A DNA stretch of 36,304 bases from Opitutales bacterium (GTDB lineage Bacteria; Verrucomicrobiota; Verrucomicrobiia; Opitutales; JAFGAQ01): assembly GCA_022361075.1 (NCBI GenBank), contig JAKSBQ010000044.1:1-36304 (forward strand). Direction: 5' to 3'. A program made the position numbers and the translations under genes. Under the pieces are notes generated by a model that was not told where the DNA came from, searched no databases, and worked only from the letters and a program-made list of their open reading frames with translations. Each line of letters opens with the position of its first letter. Within the stretch, counting starts at the first letter, position 1. Shown here piece by piece: positions 1 to 8,670 of this stretch.

Positions 1-4
1 GAAG

Positions 5-2446
5 TCAGGTTCCCATCAATACTTTCACTTTACAGGTTGCTTTTCCGTTCTGCAATGGAATGCAGTTTCCGGAAATTTTTTCACCATCAACTTCGATCGT
101 TTGCACCCCTTTGTTCACTCCATTCGGGTTAGATACCTCGATATCGTATTGAGTTCCTCGGAACTCGCGTTGAACCCTAAAGGATTTCCAATCCGAGGGA
201 ACGCTGGGGTCGACTTCAAGACCTTGATAATGAGGTCGCACCCCTGCGAATCCCTGACTGACTGTCAAAAAAGCCCATGCTGCCGTCCCGGTAAGCCATG
301 CATTCTTTGCTTCACCGGGTGTTGCTGCATCCTTGCCCGCAATCATCTGCGAATAAACGTAAGGTTCCCCTCGGTAGACATCGATTTTTTCCTCTTTTGC
401 AGCCGGACAAATACTCAAGTAATACTCGTAAGCGCGGTCAGACATACCTTCGTTCATCAACGCCAGATGGATCCACGGATTGTTGTGGCAGAAAATCCCG
501 GCATTTTCCTTATACCCCGGCGGATAACTGGAGATTTCTCCAAGTTCCAGGCGATAATCAGGGAAAGGTGGCTGATTCAGCACACATCCGTTTTCGGTAA
601 AGAGATGATTATGAATACTTTCGAGAACTTTTTTAGCGCGACCCCCCTTTTGGCCAGCTCCTCCAAGGAGTAACCATCCCTGACTTTCAATGAAAATCTT
701 ACCAGCGTCATTCTTGTGGCTACCAATTGGCTTGCTTTCAAAATCAAACGCTCGCAGATACCACTCTCCATCCCATCCGTGAGTTTCCACAGCTTCCAGC
801 ATCTTCTGATACTGTTCCTCGAGTTCTGAAACTTTTTCAGCTTTATCCATCGCCTCACAGAGCCCTTGCAATTCCTTGTTCGCGACGAGAAAAAGTCCCG
901 CAATCATCAGTGACTCCGCTGTGCTTGTATCCCCCTCGTGGAAAGCTAATTGGAAAGACTCGGAAGGTTCGGTCGAAAAACAGTTGAGATTCAGGCAATC
1001 ATTCCAGTCTGCGTGCCCGATTTGTGGTAGGTCATGCGGTCCCAGATTGTCCATCGTGAATTGGATACTCAAATGGAGGTGGTCCAAAAGGCTACCATTT
1101 TTCTCCTCTTGATCCGCATATCCGATGTTCTCTTCGAGGATGCTAAAATCTCCGGTTTCCTTGATGTAGGCACAGGTGGACAAAATGAGCCAGAGATGAT
1201 CATCCATGAATCCGCCACCGATCTCATGATTTCCCTGCTTAGTGAGGGGTTGATATTGGTGGAAACACTCTCCGGTCGACATCTGCGTCGCGGCAATGTC
1301 GAGTACCCGCTGTCGAGCCTTCTCCGGCACCATATGAACGAATCCCAGAAGGTCCTGGTTACTGTCTCTGAACCCCATTCCTCTTCCAATACCGGATTCA
1401 AACAAACTAGCAGAACGACTTAGGTTAAATGTCGCCATGCACTGCACTTGATTCCAGGTGTTGCCCATCCGGTTCACGATCTCGCTGGGTGTTTCGATCT
1501 GGAATTTGGACAAAATGTTTTCCCAACGATCTTTGAGTTCCGAAAATGCCGCGTCGATAACCGACGGATCACTGTATTTTTTCACGAGTGCCTCGGCCTT
1601 CTCAGCGTTTACTTTCCCCTCGCTGTCAAATTTCGCGTCGTGCTCGTTCTCGATATACCCCATCACGAAGGCCAAACGAGTCGCTTCTCCAGGCTTTAGG
1701 GTGATTTTCAGTTGGTGACTACCGATTAAGTTCCAACCATGCGCCAATTCATTAGAGGTCTCACCATCAACGACGGCTTTAGGAGACCCAAGACCGTTGT
1801 GCATCCCGAGGAAGGTATCTCTGGAGGTCTCAAATCCGTCAATATCTCGGGTTGATGCAAAAACTACGTAATGGTTTCTACGTTCACGATATTCGGTTTT
1901 GTGAAAAATCGAGTTTCCTCTCACTTCAACCTCTCCAATTGAGTAAGTTCGTTGAAAATTGGTCATATCGTTCAACGCATCGTAGAAACAAAACTCGATG
2001 TAAGAGTACAACTCTATTGTTTTAGTTTGGTCAGTTTTGTTCTCTAAATGAACATCCCAAATTTCCGCGTTTTCTCCAGTCGGAACAAAATAGGTAGTCT
2101 CACATTTTATTCCCCTCTTTTCAGAAGAGAATGAGCTGTAACCGAGACCATGACGACACTCATATCGATCAAGCTCAGTTTGTGTGGGTTTCCAGCCAGG
2201 ATTCCAGATGCAATCCCCATCTTTTATGTACAAATAACGACCATTACAATCGAACGGAATATTGTTGTAACGATAGCGGCTCAACCTACGTAATCTGGCG
2301 TCTTTGTAGAAACTGTAGCCACCCGCAGTATTCGTAACTAAGCCAAAATAATCGTCCTGTCCAATGTAGTTCAGCCATGGCAGAGGCGTGTCCGGTCTCG
2401 TGACCACATACTCACGGTTAGCATCGTCAAAATATCCGTATTTCAT
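5..2446 (-). CDS. GH94 cellobiose-type phosphorylase
   Basis: Glycoside hydrolase family 94 inverting phosphorylase, 813 aa from the chosen start. Family knowledge: it splits cellobiose (or a related beta-glucoside) with phosphate into glucose and glucose 1-phosphate in the cytoplasm. Seen in the sequence: the N-terminus MKYGYFDDANREYVV followed by TRPDTPLPWLNYIG, the classic cellobiose-phosphorylase opening; a GMGFRDSNQDLLG segment at about residues 356-368; and HADWNDCLN near 480, whose Asp483 matches the general acid of characterised cellobiose phosphorylases. The open frame reaches 29 codons further upstream, but that extension has no family similarity and the length from this ATG is normal. 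No signal peptide. It is divergent from the LacI-type gene at 2652, which is its likely regulator. Cellodextrin or laminaribiose specificity cannot be excluded from motifs alone. Confidence 0.9.
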   Translation of the reverse strand: MKYGYFDDANREYVVTRPDTPLPWLNYIGQDDYFGLVTNTAGGYSFYKDARLRRLSRYRYNNIPFDCNGRYLYIKDGDCIWNPGWKPTQTELDRYECRHGLGYSSFSSEKRGIKCETTYFVPTGENAEIWDVHLENKTDQTKTIELYSYIEFCFYDALNDMTNFQRTYSIGEVEVRGNSIFHKTEYRERRNHYVVFASTRDIDGFETSRDTFLGMHNGLGSPKAVVDGETSNELAHGWNLIGSHQLKITLKPGEATRLAFVMGYIENEHDAKFDSEGKVNAEKAEALVKKYSDPSVIDAAFSELKDRWENILSKFQIETPSEIVNRMGNTWNQVQCMATFNLSRSASLFESGIGRGMGFRDSNQDLLGFVHMVPEKARQRVLDIAATQMSTGECFHQYQPLTKQGNHEIGGGFMDDHLWLILSTCAYIKETGDFSILEENIGYADQEEKNGSLLDHLHLSIQFTMDNLGPHDLPQIGHADWNDCLNLNCFSTEPSESFQLAFHEGDTSTAESLMIAGLFLVANKELQGLCEAMDKAEKVSELEEQYQKMLEAVETHGWDGEWYLRAFDFESKPIGSHKNDAGKIFIESQGWLLLGGAGQKGGRAKKVLESIHNHLFTENGCVLNQPPFPDYRLELGEISSYPPGYKENAGIFCHNNPWIHLALMNEGMSDRAYEYYLSICPAAKEEKIDVYRGEPYVYSQMIAGKDAATPGEAKNAWLTGTAAWAFLTVSQGFAGVRPHYQGLEVDPSVPSDWKSFRVQREFRGTQYDIEVSNPNGVNKGVQTIEVDGEKISGNCIPLQNGKATCKVKVLMGT

Positions 2447-2651
2447 TCGTTTCAAAAGTCTATCAGGGGTTCCTAATTGAAAATTAGTAGGAGATAAGTG
2501 CAGCGTAGAAAATCGTGGTATTAGGATTAGCAAAATTAGGGGAAAATAGAAAAACCTTGATAACTCTTACATATGCGTAAATTTTCCCTATTCTTTTCAC
2601 TGCGAGCCCCATAAACTTAAAAATCACTAAGTTACCCAGTATCAGGCATTC
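2447..2651. promoter_or_regulatory. Divergent control region phosphorylase / LacI gene
   Basis: This 205-bp gap separates two divergent genes and must hold both promoters. It contains ACTCTTACATAT at 2563-2574, a 12-mer that recurs in the same orientation upstream of the TonB receptor gene (8201-8212). Overlapping it is TTACATATGCGTAA (2567-2580), an imperfect inverted repeat with TTAC/GTAA arms of roughly the size of a LacI-family operator. I could not pick convincing -35/-10 boxes. The operator role is inferred from position and recurrence only. Confidence 0.4.
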
Positions 2652-3749
2652 ATGAAATCCAAACGCCCAACGATGAAAGACGTGGCTAAAGAAGTCGGCG
2701 TCCATCAAACCACCGTTTCACTCGCGCTAAGAGACCATCCAAGCATACCTCAAAAAACTCGTGACCGCATCAAGGAAGCGGCTGAAAAAGTAGGTTACCG
2801 ACCAGACCCAATGCTGTCTTCGCTCATCGCCTATCGAAAAAAGACCTCAAACGAGGTGAGGACTTCAACCATCGCCTATATCATGAACGTGGACGGAGAA
2901 GAAGGTCTTGAAAACTCAAAACCCAGGCAACTCTTTCTGAAGGGTGCGAAAACAAGGGCTCATGAACTGGGATACAATCTAGATGTCTTTTACTACGGCG
3001 GGAAACACTACCATTCTAAATACCTCAACAAGGTACTTCAAACCCGCAACATCAACGGAATCATTTTGGGAGCGTTCTACACCCACTTCACCGACATCGA
3101 ACTCTCATGGGAAAACTACAGCATCGTAAAAATTGAGACGCTACCCACCCAAGTAAGGGCTCACACTATCGAAAACAACCAATATCAAGTGGTAAGGAGG
3201 GGATTTCAGGAATTACGGAAACTCGGCTTCAAAAGAATCGGTCTTTGCGTGGCAGAGCACGATGAGAAGCATACTCGAAACTTGTTCTCGGCGGGTTATT
3301 ACGTTGAACAAGCCGCGATTGAGGAGGAGGATCGTGTTCCTATCTTGATTTTTGAAGCTACCGAGTATTACGACGATTTGGGAGACAACCTTTCAAAAAT
3401 TCGCGATTGGATTATCGAAAATGATCTGGACGTCGTCATTTCAAACTGGAGGATTCACGGGCCAGCGGCGGACGAAGCAAGTAAAAAACTCAACAAGAAG
3501 ATTTATGCAGTCTCACTCGACATGGAAGAGGGTAGCTCCCCTTCTTTCGGTATGGTGCAAAACCACGAAATTGTAGGAGCATCAGCGGTCGAGGTCGTTT
3601 CAGGATTGATGCAACATAACAATCGAGGGCAAGCTACCTACCCTCGAACAAATCTAATCAATGCGACCTGGCAAGAACCCGACATCGACACACTGGAAGA
3701 TATTAGGGCCCAGGTATTTACATTACCATCCACCACAAAGCCCAGTTAG
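2652..3749 (+). CDS. LacI/GalR-family transcriptional regulator
   Basis: 365-aa DNA-binding regulator. The N-terminal helix-turn-helix covers about residues 8-27 (TMKDVAKEVGVHQTTVSLAL), followed by a hinge around 45-60 (VGYRPDPMLSSLIAYRK). The rest is a periplasmic-binding-protein-like effector domain with the usual spacing (IIGA-type strand near 135, 'GFKRIGLC' near 195, 'DVVISNW' near 260). The hinge reads PDPMLSSL, differing from the PNAxAxSL of E. coli LacI/PurR. Its position, divergent from the GH94 phosphorylase, makes a sugar or sugar-phosphate the likely effector and the phosphorylase, TonB receptor and symporter genes the likely targets. That is inference. Its stop lies 6 bp from the stop of the convergent SGNH gene, so no dedicated terminator fits between them. 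Confidence 0.9.
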   Translation: MKSKRPTMKDVAKEVGVHQTTVSLALRDHPSIPQKTRDRIKEAAEKVGYRPDPMLSSLIAYRKKTSNEVRTSTIAYIMNVDGEEGLENSKPRQLFLKGAKTRAHELGYNLDVFYYGGKHYHSKYLNKVLQTRNINGIILGAFYTHFTDIELSWENYSIVKIETLPTQVRAHTIENNQYQVVRRGFQELRKLGFKRIGLCVAEHDEKHTRNLFSAGYYVEQAAIEEEDRVPILIFEATEYYDDLGDNLSKIRDWIIENDLDVVISNWRIHGPAADEASKKLNKKIYAVSLDMEEGSSPSFGMVQNHEIVGASAVEVVSGLMQHNNRGQATYPRTNLINATWQEPDIDTLEDIRAQVFTLPSTTKPS

Positions 3750-3755
3750 AGCAAA

Positions 3756-5552
3756 TTAGTCTGAAAACTCGTCAAAATGCTCCAAACCGGGATAGCGTGG
3801 CTCAAGTTTCCTTAATTTTTCCAGGTATTTGCTGAGAGAACCGTTTTGGCCGAGTCGCGAAGAAACTGTCGCAAGCGAAAAAAGAGTATCCGGGTCATCC
3901 GGAATGTACTTAAACGCTTTCTCCAAGTATTTATGAGCGGCTTCGTTTTCTTCAAACGCCAAAAGAGCCATCCCATAGTTCCGACACAACATCCAGTCAT
4001 CTGGACGTTTTCCTAACGCTTCATTGTAAATCGAAAGAATATCCGTTTTTGCGTTTTCGGAACCCAAAACCTCTCTGATTCTGGAAAACCGTGTCTCCCA
4101 GCTTGAAAGGCGAATCGCATGATCCATTTGGAATGTAAAAGGGGGTCGCTTAAATCGTTCTACCATTTCGCCAGCGATAAGCGCTTGCTCATACAAAGTG
4201 TATCCCAACAACTTCGAGGCATCCGAAAAGCTTAGCTTGTGTTCTCGACTCCCGATCAGTTTTCCAGTGGAAACAAGTTGCTTAGAAATGGCCGCAAAGA
4301 GCACGTTCGCGATTTGATAATTGGCGTAAGCGTTAAGATGAACGTGTTCATAAAGCCATTCGTCTCCGATTAGTCCATCCTTACTCGCCCTCGCAAATGC
4401 TTCTGCTAAATCTACCAAAAATGCATTTTCACTGGTTTCAGCGGTTTCGCGAATTCGTTGGTTGAGAGCTGAATCCGTACGAAACCTCAAGGTATCAAGA
4501 TCACGCGCCTTGACGAGAAAACGTTTCGCGTTGGAAAAATCCCCTAACTGCAAATAGATCCGACCGATTCGAAACGCGAGTTCGGCATGATCCTGGCTTT
4601 CTTTCCATGCTTTGAGAAAGACCGCCAGTGCGTCATCCAACTTATTTTTCCCCAACAATTGATCGCCATCTTCAATCAGTGATTGGATGTTTTCGGGGAT
4701 GTCTGAATCTCCTGATACTTGAGAAGAAAAAGGAGCAAAATCCCTTTCATTTGTGAGAATTGTGCACAAAAAACTCGGAACAGCCTCGGTGTCGGCTCTT
4801 CGAACGATGTCCTCCAGATTCGCCTCGAAAAGATCATAAACTCTTTCAAGAACGGAGTTCCCTAGAGCTATTCTTTGTTCAAGAAACATCTCCATCCCGC
4901 CCCACTTTTCGTCCGAAACACCTTCGGCAGACCGATTGAGCAAAATGCTCCTCAGCAATTGTCCCATACGTGATTCCCGCAGGCTAATTTGTAAGTCGAT
5001 CTGATTCTTGTTTCGGAAATAACCAGTTAGAACTCCCACAGGTCCGAATGGGCCTATCACTTCATTGTTACCCTCATAAATGACAAAAGCATCTGGTTTC
5101 AGTCTCACACAATCACGAGCCACTCGTGCCACGGTGTGAGAATTGATTGCAGTCATCGCAGCATTAACGGCCTCAATCTCGTTTTGCGGATAGGCCTCTT
5201 CAAACATCACTTCCAAAAACCTGGAAAAAGAAAAAGAAGCTTCGGGATCACCCATCGCTGCTGAACTACCCATCACAAATATGCGAATTTCGTTTTCTTT
5301 CTTTTCAAAATCCAAACGAAAGGGTTGAGGCTTTCGCATGAGCCTCTCCTCAAAATAGGGATGAGTGAATTCTCTGTTCTCTCGATAGATTTTCGTCCCA
5401 TTTTCATCTTTTTCTACCCGATAAAACCGACTTGAATATCCGGCGTTTATCCCATTCAAGAACAATTCAACACCACCGAAGAAGACGACCAGACTCACAA
5501 TCGAGATAAGTGGGCCGAGCAACCACTTCAAAACTGAGGCGCGTTTATTCAT
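3756..5552 (-). CDS. Membrane-anchored SGNH-hydrolase/TPR protein
   Basis: 598 aa. A hydrophobic segment at residues 8-33 after a short basic start is an uncleaved anchor or signal, which places the rest in the periplasm. SGNH/GDSL esterase blocks are visible: GSSAAMGDP at 95-103 with nucleophile Ser96, GNNEV at 161-165 (block III), and DEWLYEHVHLN at 397-407 carrying the block V histidine. Tetratricopeptide-like helices lie at about 290-355, between blocks III and V, and again at about 500-590. Such proteins could be carbohydrate esterases or acyltransferases acting at the envelope; the substrate is unknown. The gene sits between the LacI gene (convergent, 6 bp) and the TonB receptor gene (same strand, with a terminator between), so its link to the sugar locus is positional only. 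Confidence 0.75.
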   Translation of the reverse strand: MNKRASVLKWLLGPLISIVSLVVFFGGVELFLNGINAGYSSRFYRVEKDENGTKIYRENREFTHPYFEERLMRKPQPFRLDFEKKENEIRIFVMGSSAAMGDPEASFSFSRFLEVMFEEAYPQNEIEAVNAAMTAINSHTVARVARDCVRLKPDAFVIYEGNNEVIGPFGPVGVLTGYFRNKNQIDLQISLRESRMGQLLRSILLNRSAEGVSDEKWGGMEMFLEQRIALGNSVLERVYDLFEANLEDIVRRADTEAVPSFLCTILTNERDFAPFSSQVSGDSDIPENIQSLIEDGDQLLGKNKLDDALAVFLKAWKESQDHAELAFRIGRIYLQLGDFSNAKRFLVKARDLDTLRFRTDSALNQRIRETAETSENAFLVDLAEAFARASKDGLIGDEWLYEHVHLNAYANYQIANVLFAAISKQLVSTGKLIGSREHKLSFSDASKLLGYTLYEQALIAGEMVERFKRPPFTFQMDHAIRLSSWETRFSRIREVLGSENAKTDILSIYNEALGKRPDDWMLCRNYGMALLAFEENEAAHKYLEKAFKYIPDDPDTLFSLATVSSRLGQNGSLSKYLEKLRKLEPRYPGLEHFDEFSD

Positions 5553-5589
5553 TGAAAATTCTTCGATGTGTTAACGATAGTTTGATCGC

Positions 5590-5623
5590 AAAAAAAGGCG
5601 AGTGTCTGCGGCAGACACCCGCC
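5590..5623 (-). terminator. Intrinsic terminator of the TonB receptor gene
   Basis: The arms GTGTCTGC/GCAGACAC plus outer GGCG/CGCC pairs form a strong hairpin at 5597-5623. Read on the minus strand it is followed at once by seven T residues (5596-5590). It lies 30 bp after the TonB receptor stop codon and before the SGNH gene, so the two genes are probably separate transcription units. Confidence 0.88.
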
Positions 5624-5652
5624 TTCGCGAGGTTTAATTTATCGAACTAAAA

Positions 5653-8097
5653 CTAGAAATGAAGCCCAAATGTAAGACTATAAACTCGTTCTACAGGAAC
5701 TTCGTAACGTTCTGTCGCGACACGGCTGCTGCCAGTTGGCTTCCAACCTACAAAGTCACCTTGCTCAGTGAGGTTCTTCGCATTCAAACGAATGGAAGCG
5801 TCGTAGTCACCGATCTTGAAACGGTATCCTGAGAACAACTCAAGGTAAGTAGTACTTGGGTCGTAACGATCCACACCATTGACAGTTCCCTGGAATGCTT
5901 CACCAGCATATTGGTAACCAAGTCCGAATGACAGACCCGCTGCTTGTCCTTCTGTGATCGAGTATTTTGTCATCGCAGCGAACTGAGTTTCGATCGGCCC
6001 AGAGTATGGTTTAGTTCCAACAAGCGAACTGTTTACGTGCTCTGAAATCTCGATGTCGTTGTTCGCATAGCTGAGAAGAATCTGCCAGTTCTTGGTTGGC
6101 TGGAACACAAGGTCAGCTTCGAAACCTTTAGATTCAGTCACTGCACCGTCAACGAAGTCACCCAATCCGCCAGTCTGGTCAGTAAGCTCATCACGAGTCA
6201 ATCCTGGGAAATTAAGCGCGCGCTCTTCAGGAGTCATCGTATCCCAAAGCTGTTTGTTACGATTTTCAGCACTTGGATCGCGAACTCCTCCACCTTCTTG
6301 CTCAATCTTGTAGTAAGAAACGGTGCCCCCTACTTTGCCGTCCATCAGGTTGAATTTGAAACCAAACTCATTGCTCGTTCCCACGAGTGGTGGCAACTGC
6401 TCTTGGAAGTCATTACGAAGTGTAGTTGGGAACAATGAAGTCGAACGAACTGCGAAAAATGAAATTTCGTCAGTGATGTCAAATACCAAACCAAATAGTG
6501 GTGAAGTCTCGTCATCCTCAGTGATACTGTCTGGAGTCAGAGAAGTCGCTGAGTTCCACTGGATCAGTTTGAAGTCAGTTTTATTGACCGCAACATTAGT
6601 TTTCAAACGACCGTCCAATGCAGTCATCTGCCATGCTGCATAGTAATAGTGGTTTGAATTATCCTGAGTTTGATGAGCCCCTGCAGTGTCTACGAACATG
6701 TCTGTTGGCGGACCAATCGGATTCGGCATTTCGATGTTCGCACGAACAGGAACGCGAACCAAGTTTGGAGAACCGCCAGGCAAAGTGTGCTTGAAAGTAA
6801 TGAAATCTTCAGACCAAGCATTCGCACCTACTGTGAAAGTGTTCTCGATACCTTCGAAGTTAAGGTTATAAACCATATTTACACCATATCCCCAGTTACG
6901 GTTCTGCCAGTCACGGTGGTGCCAATGGAACACAAGCTCTTCATCGGGAGTATTTGGATTCAACCAACCAGTCGCATTTCCGCCACGTGAAGACCATCCT
7001 AGGTCCCAACTTGCCGCACTGCGTCCCATTCCACTAGCGTTAAGTCCATCGCTGTCCACCTGAACACGACGTGCAAACTGCCAATAGGCGGTTGCGAAGA
7101 AGTCTTGAGTAAACTCGTGAGTCACACGACCTCTAATCATTGCCGCTTCGAGCGAGCGAACGTTGTTTGTAGACCAGTTCCAATCCCATGGAATATCTGG
7201 GTGAGTTGCCTGAATCGGAATAGAAGCACCGTTTCCAAGACCGTTTCCATCTGCATCTACTTCGGCAGTCGTAAAAGTGCCAAGACCCATAGTCTTTTCT
7301 CTGTAACCGTCTTCCACCAAAAGTTCGATCTTGGTCTTGTCAGTAGGCATCCACGCGAGGTTCACTTGCATGTAGTTGATTGAACCATTGGAGTTGTGGC
7401 GGAAATCTTTAGTTTCACTGTAAACTCCATTGAAACGTAGTCCGAATTTACCAGCGCCTTCAATTTCAGCTGAGACATTCGTGTCGATAGTCGCACGGTA
7501 CTCTCCTTCGGAAGCGATGGTCGCATACATGTCTGTGAAGTTGTTATAAAAATCTACAGACTTGGAGATGCTGTTCATCAAACCACCTGGATAAGCCAAA
7601 CCGTAAAGAGCCGCGGCGGGTCCTTTTACAACTTCCACCCGGGCAAGTCCTTGGGTGTCGATCGGGTCGTATTGACGAACTCCGTCTCGCATACCCCAGT
7701 TTTGCTGGAATCCACGGAAGAAAAATTGGTTGAACGCCTGTTGGATGGTGTTACTGGAAGCAACATCGGCACCACCATTTACGAGAGCAGCATTGTAGCG
7801 CTCCAGTTCAACCTGATTGGTGATCAGGAAATCCTCAGCAAAATCTTTGGTGAAGACTTGGATATTAACTGGAATATCCTTGATTTCAGTGTTGGTACGA
7901 GTACCTGCCAGTGAATTAGAAGCAATGTATCCTTCAGTCGCTTCTTCCGATATTGTAAACGGGTCGAGTTGATAGATCTCGTCATCGTTTACGGAGTCCT
8001 GTGCATAGGAGTAACCCCCCAAAAGGGTCGCAAACATGCACATACTCGAGAAAAGGATCCGTAAACGGATCCCTGGTCCTAGGGTCAGTTGATTCAT
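5653..8097 (-). CDS. TonB-dependent outer-membrane receptor
   Basis: 814-aa outer-membrane active transporter. Residues 1 to about 32 are a signal peptide ending GYSYAQ-D. The mature start YQLDPFTISEE...GY is the style common in Opitutae receptors. The plug domain covers roughly 45-175, with IPVNIQVFTKDF and ARVEVVKGPAAALYG; the remainder is a 22-strand-type barrel with many Asn/Trp/Tyr strands and a terminal aromatic signature (SLTFGLHF). No SusD-type partner is present. The plug (VKGPAAALYGLAYPGG) resembles siderophore-type receptors, but the neighbours (GH94 phosphorylase, SGLT symporter, LacI regulator) suggest an oligosaccharide ligand; this is unresolved. A terminator follows at 5590-5623. 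The start ATG has no clear Shine-Dalgarno sequence. Confidence 0.92.
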   Translation of the reverse strand: MNQLTLGPGIRLRILFSSMCMFATLLGGYSYAQDSVNDDEIYQLDPFTISEEATEGYIASNSLAGTRTNTEIKDIPVNIQVFTKDFAEDFLITNQVELERYNAALVNGGADVASSNTIQQAFNQFFFRGFQQNWGMRDGVRQYDPIDTQGLARVEVVKGPAAALYGLAYPGGLMNSISKSVDFYNNFTDMYATIASEGEYRATIDTNVSAEIEGAGKFGLRFNGVYSETKDFRHNSNGSINYMQVNLAWMPTDKTKIELLVEDGYREKTMGLGTFTTAEVDADGNGLGNGASIPIQATHPDIPWDWNWSTNNVRSLEAAMIRGRVTHEFTQDFFATAYWQFARRVQVDSDGLNASGMGRSAASWDLGWSSRGGNATGWLNPNTPDEELVFHWHHRDWQNRNWGYGVNMVYNLNFEGIENTFTVGANAWSEDFITFKHTLPGGSPNLVRVPVRANIEMPNPIGPPTDMFVDTAGAHQTQDNSNHYYYAAWQMTALDGRLKTNVAVNKTDFKLIQWNSATSLTPDSITEDDETSPLFGLVFDITDEISFFAVRSTSLFPTTLRNDFQEQLPPLVGTSNEFGFKFNLMDGKVGGTVSYYKIEQEGGGVRDPSAENRNKQLWDTMTPEERALNFPGLTRDELTDQTGGLGDFVDGAVTESKGFEADLVFQPTKNWQILLSYANNDIEISEHVNSSLVGTKPYSGPIETQFAAMTKYSITEGQAAGLSFGLGYQYAGEAFQGTVNGVDRYDPSTTYLELFSGYRFKIGDYDASIRLNAKNLTEQGDFVGWKPTGSSRVATERYEVPVERVYSLTFGLHF
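8055..8072. repeat. Inverted repeat inside the receptor's signal-peptide codons
   Basis: Two perfect 8-bp arms, GGATCCGT and ACGGATCC, are separated by 2 bp and span codons 9-15 of the receptor gene. In mRNA they could form a hairpin shortly after the start codon. They may simply reflect the codons for Ile-Arg-Leu-Arg-Ile. Confidence 0.45.
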
Positions 8098-8603
8098 AGT
8101 CGAATTTAGTTGAATCTATTCGGGGTTTAGGTGCACGGGTAACGTGCGTTTTGATGGGTTAATGATCCATATGAGAGGTATTCAATCAATTACCAGGTGC
8201 ACTCTTACATATTAATGAAGAATATCTCTTATAAACCAAAAGGCTTCAACACACTCAAAATCAACGAGTTAAGAAAAACACAAAAATTCCTCACAAAAAC
8301 GCACATGGCCTAAACAGCTCGTTATTTCTATTTTTCAGAAAAAGTTTTTTACATTAAATTTACGATCCAAAATAGGAGTATTTCCTATCAATTTGTCACT
8401 CCGCTCATTCACACGACCAGGCTAGATTCTTTGCCTAACAAACAGAGAAGCACTGAAGCTACATACGCCGATTAGAGAAGAATGAAGTGTCTACAGAGAT
8501 GAACTCACGCTTCGATCCTTCATGAATTTTCTTTCTCTCAATCCTAAATTTATCTTGATATTCTCCCATGAACTAAGAATTCCAAACTAGTCTAACGTGA
8601 TAC
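8098..8603. promoter_or_regulatory. Upstream region of the TonB receptor gene
   Basis: About 500 bp, AT-rich and without a credible gene. It should contain the receptor promoter and leader. The only recognisable element is ACTCTTACATAT at 8201-8212, identical to the 12-mer upstream of the GH94 gene and lying 104-115 bp before the receptor start. A shorter CTCTTATAAA follows at 8225. I see no RNA gene or clear sigma-70 pair in the remainder (8240-8600). Confidence 0.4.
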
Positions 8604-8637
8604 AAAAAACCCCGACACCGGAATATCGGAGCCAGGG
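8604..8637 (-). terminator. Intrinsic terminator of the symporter gene
   Basis: On the minus strand a 28-nt hairpin (8637-8610; eleven positions per arm with two G-T wobbles and one mismatch, and a 6-nt loop) is followed by six T residues (8609-8604). It lies 34 bp after the symporter stop codon. Confidence 0.85.
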
Positions 8638-8670
8638 CTTCAAATTAAACTATACCAGGAAGCTCTGAAA

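Noticed and set aside
101-673. 190-codon plus-strand frame opposite the GH94 gene
   Set aside because: Covers the conserved catalytic-domain end of the phosphorylase on the other strand; Cys/Pro-rich composition is typical of a shadow frame.
8240-8600. Search for a tRNA, small RNA or riboswitch in the long gap before the TonB receptor gene
   Set aside because: No cloverleaf, no conserved riboswitch core and no strong hairpin seen apart from the symporter terminator.
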